A stretch of DNA of 25,288 nt, taken from Acidobacteriota bacterium. GTDB lineage: Bacteria > Acidobacteriota > Terriglobia > Terriglobales > Acidobacteriaceae. The notes beneath the pieces were generated by a model. That model made no database searches and was not told the origin of the DNA. It saw nothing but the letters and a program-made list of their open reading frames with translations. A program made the position numbers and the translations under genes. Location: assembly GCA_023441255.1 (NCBI GenBank), contig JAEZPW010000148.1:1-25288 (forward strand), in the 5' to 3' direction. This document shows, piece by piece, positions 16,315-22,547 of the stretch (position 1 is the first letter of the stretch; the number at the start of each line of letters is the position of its first letter).

Positions 16315-16887
16315 ATGCAAATACCGTTTCGGGTTGTCCTCGCCGTAATCGGGGTACTGCTAGCGTCGCTGTGTGCAGAAGCCCAAGTAAGCAAAAGGCC
16401 ACGCAAAATCGTACTTCCGAATCCGCAGCTGATTCATTGTCATACAGCGCAGTGCTCGCAGTTGTGGAAAGAGGATTCGCCTGACGGCGGAGTGGTCTAT
16501 CCAGCTCAGATTTTCACTGATTTGGTGAACGGCTCTGTCAATGGACTCACCGCCGTGTACGACAAATCAGTCTCGATTGAGGAGGTTCGAGCGGCTATCA
16601 ATGACCGCTATGGCAAATGGGCGGTAACAACTCTGGATGGAGTCTGGCGAGTAGAACCAGAGCAGCTAGCCATCATGATGACAAAACAGTCTGATGGCGC
16701 CACGCAATTGGTTTGTTTACAATTTGACGCTCGCCGACCTTCCGCGCACGTTGATGTGACCGACGAGATTTCTGCCATTGCGGTAATGCGGAAATGCCTG
16801 AGCAGCACTGTTATCACGGCATTGGTTCTAGTGGTATTTGGTTTCATTCTCGGTCGCCTAGGTGGCGATAAATCAGGTGGCAATTAA
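16315..16887 (+). CDS. Exported protein of unknown function with C-terminal membrane segment
   Basis: I do not recognise this 190-residue protein. It has a signal peptide (about 1-23, ending ASLCAEAQ), a short Cys pair CHTAQC (about residues 42-47), a soluble central region of about 110 residues, and a C-terminal hydrophobic helix (about 164-183, VITALVLVVFGFILG) followed by a short Gly/Lys tail. This layout suggests a periplasmic domain tethered to the inner membrane by its C-terminus. A purine-rich AAAAGAGCGAG precedes the ATG. It follows the dipeptidase by 140 bp and is convergent with the GH71-like gene. The first-half domain (YPAQIFTDLVNGSVNGLTAVYDKSVS) may be involved in sensing or in an envelope complex, but this is a guess. 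Confidence 0.7.
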   Translation: MQIPFRVVLAVIGVLLASLCAEAQVSKRPRKIVLPNPQLIHCHTAQCSQLWKEDSPDGGVVYPAQIFTDLVNGSVNGLTAVYDKSVSIEEVRAAINDRYGKWAVTTLDGVWRVEPEQLAIMMTKQSDGATQLVCLQFDARRPSAHVDVTDEISAIAVMRKCLSSTVITALVLVVFGFILGRLGGDKSGGN

Positions 16888-16945
16888 TCGGCTTTTGTAC
16901 AGTAATCCTGATGTGGGAAACCCGCCATCATCAGAGGGGCCGGTG

Positions 16946-16979
16946 GGCCCACATCAAGCCGGGTTTGCTTGAGTGGGCC
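16946..16979. repeat. Strong hairpin between convergent genes (REP-like)
   Basis: The arms GGCCCAC-A-TCAAGC (16946-16959) and GCTTGA-GTGGGCC (16967-16979) pair over 13 bp with one bulged A at 16953 and a seven-base loop CGGGTTT. It lies between the 3' ends of the unknown exported protein and the GH71-like gene, so it could end both transcripts, although no T-tract follows. Its outer arms match those of the hairpin at 21230-21261. Confidence 0.75.
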
Positions 16980-17047
16980 TATGTTGATGCACGCGCAATC
17001 TCTCAGTTGAGCTTAGCCTCCACTGGGACCCCGCAACGACCCGCCGA

Positions 17048-19705
17048 CTACCTGATCATAGCCAGTGCGGCGCCACCCACCGTGATGTTCAACGGCGTTT
17101 TGAACACCGCGCCGGTCGCGTCCCAGGCCTGAACGACGATGTTGTGCGTCCCGCCCCCAATTGCTATCGACTGGTCGAGCGTCGCCGCGTTGACCAGTGC
17201 AACTCGAGTGTTGTCGGCGTAGACGGCGATGGCCGTGATCGGGGCGTTCGGCGACGATGCCGAGGCAACAAAACGAACGGGCGACGTGACCGAAGCGCCA
17301 TTCTGCGGCGACGTCACCATGACCCCCGCCTGCACCGTTCCGACGTTCACTGTCATCGACTTCTTGAACACTGCGCCCGTGGCATCCCAGGCTTGCACCG
17401 TGATGTTGTGCTTGCCTCCGCCAAGCGCGACGGATTTGTCCAGCGTCGGTCCCGTCACCAGTGCCACGCGCGTGAAATCCGCGTAGACCGCCATTGCCGT
17501 GATCGCTGCATTCGGCGATGAGGCCGTCGCCAGGAAGTGGACGGGCGACGTGACGCTCGCGCCATCCGCCGGACTCGTCACCGTTACTCCCGTCGCGCCT
17601 CCACCTCCGCCACCCGACAGGGGAACCGCGAACGATGTACTCGTCGTCGCTCCTAAGTTGAACTGATCGACTACGGCGAGATTGAGCGAATAGGTTCCAG
17701 CGGCGGCAAACGTGTGCAGGGCTGTCGGCCCGGACGTTCTTGCCGAGCCATCCGAGAACTGCATGGCATAGCCACTGATGAATCCATCCGGATCGGACGA
17801 GGTGACCGCGCAAGCCAGCACACTTAGCTGCGAACCACCCGGCGCCTGCCGCACCGTGACGCGGGGCACAGGCGGCAAATCGTTAGGTTCGCCCAGCACA
17901 TCCAATGCACTTTGGAACACGGCTCCTGTCGCGTCCCACGCCTGCACCACAACGTGATGCCTTCCCACCGGCACCTTGAAGGCCGCCCGGATGAAGTCGC
18001 GGTCGGTGGTGTAAACCGCATTGTTGTCCATGTACAGGCGCATGGCCGTGATGTTCGCCGGCGAGTTTGCAGTCGCCGTTAGCAGTGCGGGAGAAATGAT
18101 CGTGGCGCCGCTGGCAGGACCGAACACCGTCACGCCCGTACCCGGAGGCTTCGGCGTGATCCTCTTTCGTGCGACCGACGACGCACCGTGCGAGTCGAAT
18201 ACCGTGGCCGTGATCGTGAACGAGCGCACGGCGCTGTAGGTGTGCGTTGCCGAGAACGCGTTCACCACGGTGCCGTCGCCGAAGTCGATCTTCGCGCCCG
18301 CCACGCCGTTCGCGTCGCCCGTGTTCGTCACCGCGGCAGTCACGTTCGTCGAGCCGTTCAGAGTCACATTTAGCGAGAACACCGGAGGCGTATTCCCCGG
18401 CTCGTACACCACGGCTGGCGACATCTTGTTCTGAATACTCGCCTTGCCGATGGCCTTTACATACGCCGTGTACTTGCCGCCAGGAAGGCTCAGCGACGCC
18501 AGATCGAACGCGTGGACACTCGTAGGCACGTCGGCGATCTTCGCCAGGTTTTGCCCGTCGGTGGAGATGAACAGCCGATAGTGATTAATCGTGTTTTCCT
18601 GTCCGCCTGTGACGTTCCAGGTCAACGTGCGTCCGTTCGCAACATTGGCCGTCACGTCAACGCAGTTGTCGATTCCAGTCTCGATCTCGGTACCTTCTTC
18701 GTAGTCGTTCCAGGTGACGAGTTGAATCTGGTGCAGCTGATTGCTGGCCGAATAGAATTTCGCCACCTCGGCGAAAGTGGCCAGCCACGTCTGCCCGCAG
18801 CGCTGAAGGATGAAGCGGTTGCCGCTCCATGCGGCCACACCGTCACTGAAGCCGGCGTAGGCCGATCCGATTGCAACCTTGGACGTACTCAGTGCCGTGC
18901 GATAGAAGTTGTCCTGCGGTCCGAGTTCAGAGTCGAACGGATCTCTGGACGCGAGATCTACCCACTGAAATGCGCCGTCGGCGGTACTGCTGTTGAAGGC
19001 GCCGGCGCCCCGAAAGATGAAAAGCGGATTCCCCGGCACCGAATTGCGCACCTTCGCGAAATCGATGTAGTAACCGCCGACGCCAAAGAACGTGATCAGC
19101 GGCCTGCCGTCGATACGTGTGTAGGCCGGCGAGTTCGCGTAATTGCTCATCACGTAATTCAGGTCGCTGATCAACTGAGCGGTCACGTCGCAGCCGTTCG
19201 CTTTGGCTGCCGAGCTCAGCGCGCCTACGTCTTCCATGATGGAGAACTCGAAGCCGGGATGCGCTTCGGCTTGCGCCTTGATCAGCTTCGTCGTTGCATT
19301 CACCGGGTTGGCGTTGGGGCCGAACCAGTCGACGATGATGCCGTCGATTCCGCGGCTGATCATGTCGTTCACCTGGCGGTGCACCTGCGCAGGATCGTCG
19401 GAGCTATATCCGACCTGTATATGGTTCGAAGTGCCGAACCAGCCCAGAAAACCGGCGTAAACCTTCGTTTGGTCGCCGCTGTAGAGCAGCGAACGTATGG
19501 GCAGCTTGCTGACATTACCTGCCGCTGCATTGCCATTGTTAGATGGAGTATTGAAGCTTGAACTGGCGCTCGTGTTGTTGCCGGTTTCGGCGACCAGGGT
19601 CGTAGTCGGCGTGATACTTGTTGCGGAAGCGACCGAGGCCAGCACGAGAATAATGGCGCAGATTACACACAAACGCGTGACCGCGGTGGAAAATCGGGAA
19701 TTCAT
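17048..19705 (-). CDS. Secreted GH71-like glycoside hydrolase with PKD and Ig-like modules
   Basis: Large exported protein, 885 residues, with a signal peptide (about 1-28, VICAIILVLASVASAT) and a Ser/Asn/Thr-rich linker. The N-terminal catalytic-type domain (about 70-345) resembles GH71/GH99 enzymes: YAGFLGWFG, a DGIIVDWFGPNANPV strand, FSIMEDVGAL and LVTWNDYEEGTEIE, the last being close to the GH71 WNDYGES motif. GH71 enzymes cut alpha-1,3-glucan and GH99 enzymes cut mannan. Next are a Fn3-like region (about 370-435), a PKD domain with DFGDGT (about 445-515), an Ig-like module (524-605), a second PKD-like domain (615-695), a Gly6 linker (698-703) and two near-identical Ig-like modules (706-793, 794-877) sharing VQAWDATGAVFK. 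The gene ends MIR, with no sorting signal. A GAGGAA Shine-Dalgarno sequence lies in a hairpin loop before the ATG. Activity is inferred. Confidence 0.8.
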   Translation of the reverse strand: MNSRFSTAVTRLCVICAIILVLASVASATSITPTTTLVAETGNNTSASSSFNTPSNNGNAAAGNVSKLPIRSLLYSGDQTKVYAGFLGWFGTSNHIQVGYSSDDPAQVHRQVNDMISRGIDGIIVDWFGPNANPVNATTKLIKAQAEAHPGFEFSIMEDVGALSSAAKANGCDVTAQLISDLNYVMSNYANSPAYTRIDGRPLITFFGVGGYYIDFAKVRNSVPGNPLFIFRGAGAFNSSTADGAFQWVDLASRDPFDSELGPQDNFYRTALSTSKVAIGSAYAGFSDGVAAWSGNRFILQRCGQTWLATFAEVAKFYSASNQLHQIQLVTWNDYEEGTEIETGIDNCVDVTANVANGRTLTWNVTGGQENTINHYRLFISTDGQNLAKIADVPTSVHAFDLASLSLPGGKYTAYVKAIGKASIQNKMSPAVVYEPGNTPPVFSLNVTLNGSTNVTAAVTNTGDANGVAGAKIDFGDGTVVNAFSATHTYSAVRSFTITATVFDSHGASSVARKRITPKPPGTGVTVFGPASGATIISPALLTATANSPANITAMRLYMDNNAVYTTDRDFIRAAFKVPVGRHHVVVQAWDATGAVFQSALDVLGEPNDLPPVPRVTVRQAPGGSQLSVLACAVTSSDPDGFISGYAMQFSDGSARTSGPTALHTFAAAGTYSLNLAVVDQFNLGATTSTSFAVPLSGGGGGGATGVTVTSPADGASVTSPVHFLATASSPNAAITAMAVYADFTRVALVTGPTLDKSVALGGGKHNITVQAWDATGAVFKKSMTVNVGTVQAGVMVTSPQNGASVTSPVRFVASASSPNAPITAIAVYADNTRVALVNAATLDQSIAIGGGTHNIVVQAWDATGAVFKTPLNITVGGAALAMIR
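17075..17590 (-). repeat. Two tandem Ig-like module repeats within the GH71-like gene
   Basis: Two modules of about 85-88 codons (17327-17590 and 17075-17326) encode very similar sequence, both with TSPxxGASVTSPV, AVYAD.TRVALV and VQAWDATGAVFK. A third, older copy lies at about 17891-18136. The close similarity of the last two points to a recent internal duplication. Confidence 0.85.
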
Positions 19706-19822
19706 GGGAGTTTCCTCACTCCCAGGTGGAGACCGGTGTCCGGAGGGAGGCGGCGATCAGGCTACCGCTGGCGCGGAACGGATCACCTGGTTCATCAGCC
19801 GCGCGATCGAGGTATTCGCGCG
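19705..19822 (-). promoter_or_regulatory. Structured leader of the GH71-like gene with Shine-Dalgarno hairpin
   Basis: Reading the minus strand towards the ATG, three hairpins can form. The first has arms 19816-19822 and 19800-19806 (CGCGCGA/TCGCGCG, 7 bp, nine-base loop). The second has arms 19781-19787 and 19752-19758 (GGTGATC/GATCGCC, 7 bp with one G-U) and an inner CCGC/GCGG stem. The third has arms TGGGAGT/ACTCCCA (7 bp, 19705-19724) with the Shine-Dalgarno sequence GAGGAA alone in its hexaloop, and its stem runs into the A of the ATG. An upstream CCTCCC (19745-19750) could pair with the GGGAG of that stem instead, so two exclusive folds are possible. No known riboswitch class was recognised. 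Confidence 0.55.
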
Positions 19823-19972
19823 TGCTCCGGCCCACTGTGCACCTGATCCTGAGTACATCGACAGAAAATCTTGCCTTAGCGTTATTTTGTTGTACCGCGC
19901 CGGGAATAGAAGAAAGGACTAACTAGGTCAGGTGCTTTGTCCGCTAAGGTGCGTCAGAGCGTCTTGACCTAC

Positions 19973-20161
19973 TCAGGACTGCAGGTGATCCAGGCGGTCG
20001 CGGCAGGAGGGGCAAACCCCCTCGGATCCGAACGACTGCCCCGGTTTTGGAGCCTTCCCGCAGAAGCGACAGCGCCAGCCGTTCCGCACCGAGACTCCGT
20101 CGCGGTACTGGTCGCGGTCTGGATAATCTGTTTTGGCCATGTCCAAGTGTAGCGCAGTCAT
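19973..20161 (-). CDS. Small zinc-ribbon protein
   Basis: A 62-residue frame with a clear four-Cys zinc-ribbon layout: CRFC (about residues 31-34), a 20-residue basic/Gly spacer containing KAPKPGQSFGSEG, then CPSC (about 49-52) and a charged C-terminus RDRLDHLQS. Two Cys pairs of the CxxC type at this spacing are unlikely in a chance frame. Two in-frame starts exist: ATG at 20161, or ATG at 20140 giving 55 residues (MAKTDYPDRDQYRDG); neither has a strong Shine-Dalgarno sequence and the shorter one looks more natural. It is divergent from the MBL-fold gene and lies about 270 bp upstream of the GH71-like gene on the same strand. Function is unknown; nucleic-acid binding or a protein partner role is typical for such ribbons. 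Confidence 0.62.
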   Translation of the reverse strand: MTALHLDMAKTDYPDRDQYRDGVSVRNGWRCRFCGKAPKPGQSFGSEGVCPSCRDRLDHLQS

Positions 20162-20266
20162 GCCCGGCAGCTCTGGCGCTATTGTGATACAAAGGACGGC
20201 AAGTGGTTCGGCACCGGCGTCGGCTGACGCCGCGAGTTTTCACGTCGAGCCCTTTCGGAGGAATGG

Positions 20267-21199
20267 ATGCGTAGGTTGATGCTTTGCGTTCTTGTGGCCA
20301 TGCTTTCCGCCGCGTTCGCGTTCGCGCAGAACGAAGATTTCTCGAAGGTACAGATCAAGGTGCAGAAGGTCGCCGGCAACGTTTACATGCTGGAAGGCGC
20401 AGGCGGAAATATCGGCGCGTCGGTGGGCGAGGACGGCATCGTCATCGTGGACGACCAGTTCGCGCCGCTGGCGGACAAGATTCGCGAGGCCCTGAAGGGC
20501 ATCACCGACAAGCCCGTGCGCTTCGTCATCAACACGCACTACCATGGCGACCACACGGGCGGAAATCTGCCGTTCCAGAAAGACGCACCCATCATCGCGC
20601 AAGACAACGTGCGCAAGCGTCTGGAGGAAGGCGTTACGGGCGGTGTCGGCAAAGAACTGAGTTTTGAGTCGAAGCCTGCGGAGAAGGGCGCGCTGCCCAT
20701 CATCACCTTCGACCACCAGGTCACGGTCCACCTCAACGGCGAGGACATTCGGGCACTGCACTTCCCCAGCGGACACACCGACGGCGACAGCGTCATCTTC
20801 TTCCCCAAATCGAACGTGGTGCACATGGGCGATGACTTCGTGACCTATGGCTTCCCCTTTGTCGACGTCAACGCAGGCGGCAGCGTGCGCGGCATGATCG
20901 ACGCCATCGACAAGGTGCTCGCGCAGGTCCCGGCCAACGTTAAGGTAATCCCCGGCCACGGCCCTATTTCCGGCGTAAAGGAAGTCCGGGACTTCCAGCA
21001 GATGCTGCGCGACACTCTGGCCACCGTTCAGGCGGCGCTAAAGAAGGGCACGACGCTAGACCAGATGAAGCAGCAGAAGATCCTCGCCAAGTGGGACTCC
21101 TACGGCAGCGGCGACAAGTTCGTAAAGACCGACGTCTGGATCGAAACCATCTACCGCGACCTGACTGGTCAGAAGGGCGAGTTCGTAAAGCACAACTAG
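20267..21199 (+). CDS. Secreted MBL-fold metallo-hydrolase
   Basis: Exported metallo-beta-lactamase-fold hydrolase, 310 residues, with a signal peptide (about 1-20, cleaved near AFAFAQ). The metal ligands are complete: His91, His93, Asp95 and His96 in NTHYHGDHTGGN, His170 in PSGHTDGD, Asp189 in HMGDDF and His231 in IPGHGPIS. The full HxHxDH set and the periplasmic location resemble SoxH/quinoprotein-relay-type or lactamase-like members common in soil bacteria; the true substrate is not predictable. GGAGG at 20257-20261 sets the start at 20267, rather than the out-of-frame ATG at 20263. A strong hairpin lies 31 bp after the stop. Confidence 0.93.
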   Translation: MRRLMLCVLVAMLSAAFAFAQNEDFSKVQIKVQKVAGNVYMLEGAGGNIGASVGEDGIVIVDDQFAPLADKIREALKGITDKPVRFVINTHYHGDHTGGNLPFQKDAPIIAQDNVRKRLEEGVTGGVGKELSFESKPAEKGALPIITFDHQVTVHLNGEDIRALHFPSGHTDGDSVIFFPKSNVVHMGDDFVTYGFPFVDVNAGGSVRGMIDAIDKVLAQVPANVKVIPGHGPISGVKEVRDFQQMLRDTLATVQAALKKGTTLDQMKQQKILAKWDSYGSGDKFVKTDVWIETIYRDLTGQKGEFVKHN

Positions 21200-21229
21200 G
21201 CGAAGGCCAAGAAGGTAGCGTCTTTCGTA

Positions 21230-21261
21230 GCCCACTTCTGCCAAAACCGGCAGAAGTGGGC
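21230..21261. repeat. 13-bp perfect hairpin after the MBL gene (REP-like or terminator)
   Basis: The arms GCCCACTTCTGCC (21230-21242) and GGCAGAAGTGGGC (21249-21261) are perfectly complementary around a six-base loop AAAACC. It begins 31 bp after the MBL-fold stop. No T-tract follows, so it is not a classic intrinsic terminator; it may protect the mRNA 3' end or be a copy of a dispersed palindromic repeat. Its outer arm GCCCAC/GTGGGC is shared with the hairpin at 16946-16979. Confidence 0.85.
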
Positions 21262-21487
21262 ACCGGGCAGTCGGCACAAAACGATCCAGCGCTGCGGGAT
21301 AGATGGCGATTAGCCCTGTTCACATCAACCACTTGGGCGCGGGTGCTCTCCGTGTAACGTGCTGGCGTGAAAGGCCCATGATCCCGGTCGCGTGCAGACA
21401 TTGTTTTCCGCGGTGCGTCTCATGCCTGTAACTGCAGGCAGGAAACAACTTCCACCGATACGCCGAACACTTCTCCCAACGGTACTC

Positions 21488-21544
21488 ACTTGCCGTAAGA
21501 GCCATTCAATGGGCAGGTCAAAGGATCTGTTGTCAACGGCAAGT
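21488..21544. repeat. Spaced inverted repeat upstream of the beta-barrel gene
   Basis: The nine-base arms ACTTGCCGT (21488-21496) and ACGGCAAGT (21536-21544) are exact inverted copies 39 bp apart. They lie about 100 bp before the outer-membrane protein start and just upstream of a TTGACA hexamer, so a regulator binding two half-sites is conceivable. A chance occurrence cannot be excluded. Confidence 0.4.
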
Positions 21545-21639
21545 AATCGCCGAAAGTTGGACTGTTACTTTTGACAGTATCTCTGGCTCAGGCAATCGGT
21601 TACCTTCAGCGCAGTTGGAGCACCGAGGAGATTGCTGCG

Positions 21640-22299
21640 ATGAACGTGAAGACAGTCCTGCTTTCCGCGTTAGCGAGTTTACTCTTGCTTGCAAGTGCAC
21701 CCGCCTTCGGACAACAGAACGGAGGACAGAGATTTGAAATCGGCGCGTATGCTGGCGGTCAAATCAATGGCGGTGTCGATCTGTCAACCACGATCTTTCA
21801 TCGTATCGACGTCCAAAACGGTGTCAATTATGGCATCACAGCAGGCTATTTGTTCGGCGAACACTACGGCCTCGAGTTTCAGTGGAACCATAACAGCGCC
21901 GGCACAAACGCCCAACCTATCACGGGTGGTCCGAGCGTTAAAGTGTTCAACCTGGACCACAACCAGTATATGGGCAACTTCCTCCTTCACCTCACGCCAC
22001 AAGAGGCGAAGCTGAGGCCCTTCGTCCTGATCGGCCTGGGAGCAAGCGCTCTTTCTACTGATCGAAGCGGGGTTTCAGGCTCGACCCGTTTCACCTTTGC
22101 GATAGGCGCAGGCGCAAAGTACAACCTGGCAAAGCATTTTGGGATACGAGGCCAGTTTAGATACTCTCCAACTTATCTCACCACCACCAGCAATGGCGGA
22201 TACTGGTGCGACCCAATCTGGGGCGGATGCTGGGTAACGGGTAACAGCCATTATCTCAACCAATTCGACGTGACCGGCGGCGTCACATTTCGGTTCTAA
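21640..22299 (+). CDS. Outer-membrane beta-barrel protein (OmpA/OmpW-like porin family)
   Basis: Exported 219-residue protein with a signal peptide (about 1-24, VLLSALASLLLLASAPAFG) and the alternating aromatic/Gly strands of an eight-stranded barrel: RFEIGAYAGGQI, YGITAGYLFGEHYGLEFQW, LRPFVLIGLGASALS, FAIGAGAKYNLAKHFGIRGQF and the C-terminal DVTGGVTFRF, which ends in Phe as outer-membrane barrels do. A Cys pair in a late extracellular loop (WCDPIWGGCW) may form a disulfide. The open frame begins at 21571, but the ATG at 21640 has GAGGAG 9 bases before it and starts the signal peptide. Such small barrels are usually structural or adhesion proteins; a specific role is not predictable. Confidence 0.88.
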   Translation: MNVKTVLLSALASLLLLASAPAFGQQNGGQRFEIGAYAGGQINGGVDLSTTIFHRIDVQNGVNYGITAGYLFGEHYGLEFQWNHNSAGTNAQPITGGPSVKVFNLDHNQYMGNFLLHLTPQEAKLRPFVLIGLGASALSTDRSGVSGSTRFTFAIGAGAKYNLAKHFGIRGQFRYSPTYLTTTSNGGYWCDPIWGGCWVTGNSHYLNQFDVTGGVTFRF

Positions 22300-22511
22300 T
22301 CACGCATGCTCTCGCTCATAGGCGCCCTTGTGAGGATTACCCACGAACTCCAACCCTCAAAAAGGCGATTGTGATCATACCGCCACTAACATGATCGTGT
22401 CCCGCAATCTCGAAGAAGCAAAGCGTTCGTCTTTATTGCATGTCCAAGCTGGCTGCGATACTGATGGTAAGTCGCCTTCTGTCACATTATCCAGAGCAGC
22501 GGGATAGTTAC

Positions 22512-22529
22512 GGTGGCCGGCCACCTTTT
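22512..22529 (+). terminator. Possible intrinsic terminator between convergent genes
   Basis: A 14-bp perfect palindrome, ggtggccggccacc (22512-22525), is followed by TTTT on the plus strand. It could form a 5-bp GC stem with a CCGG loop. It lies about 210 bp after the beta-barrel gene and 19 bp past the stop of the minus-strand peptidase, and only the plus direction has the T-run. Confidence 0.4.
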
Positions 22530-22547
22530 ACGTTCTTAGCAGGCGCC

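Larger units (their letters stand above)
21200..21639. other. 440-bp intergenic region with a hairpin and a spaced inverted repeat
   Basis: No convincing gene was found here; the short open frames lack family features. It holds the strong hairpin at 21230-21261, a small GCCTG/CAGGC hairpin (21424-21438), and a spaced inverted repeat, ACTTGCCGT at 21488-21496 and ACGGCAAGT at 21536-21544. A perfect TTGACA lies at 21571-21576, but no good -10 box follows at 16-18 bp. The promoter of the outer-membrane protein gene probably lies in the right half. Confidence 0.6.

Noticed and set aside
18512..19561. Long plus-strand open frame of 349 codons opposite the GH71-like gene
   Set aside because: No signal peptide, motif or plausible Shine-Dalgarno sequence; it is a mirror of the coding frame on the other strand.
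19740..19860. c-di-GMP (GEMM) riboswitch or hammerhead ribozyme in the GH71-like leader
   Set aside because: GGTAGCC and CTGATGA fragments recall these RNAs, but the conserved ACGCAAAGCC core and the GAAA of a hammerhead are absent.
20240..20959. Minus-strand open frame of 239 codons opposite the MBL-fold gene
   Set aside because: The plus-strand frame has a complete metal-binding motif set and signal peptide; the antisense frame shows nothing.
21571..21599. TTGACA as a -35 box of the beta-barrel gene
   Set aside because: The hexamer is perfect but the -10 position has only AATCGG-like sequence; kept as a remark, not a promoter call.
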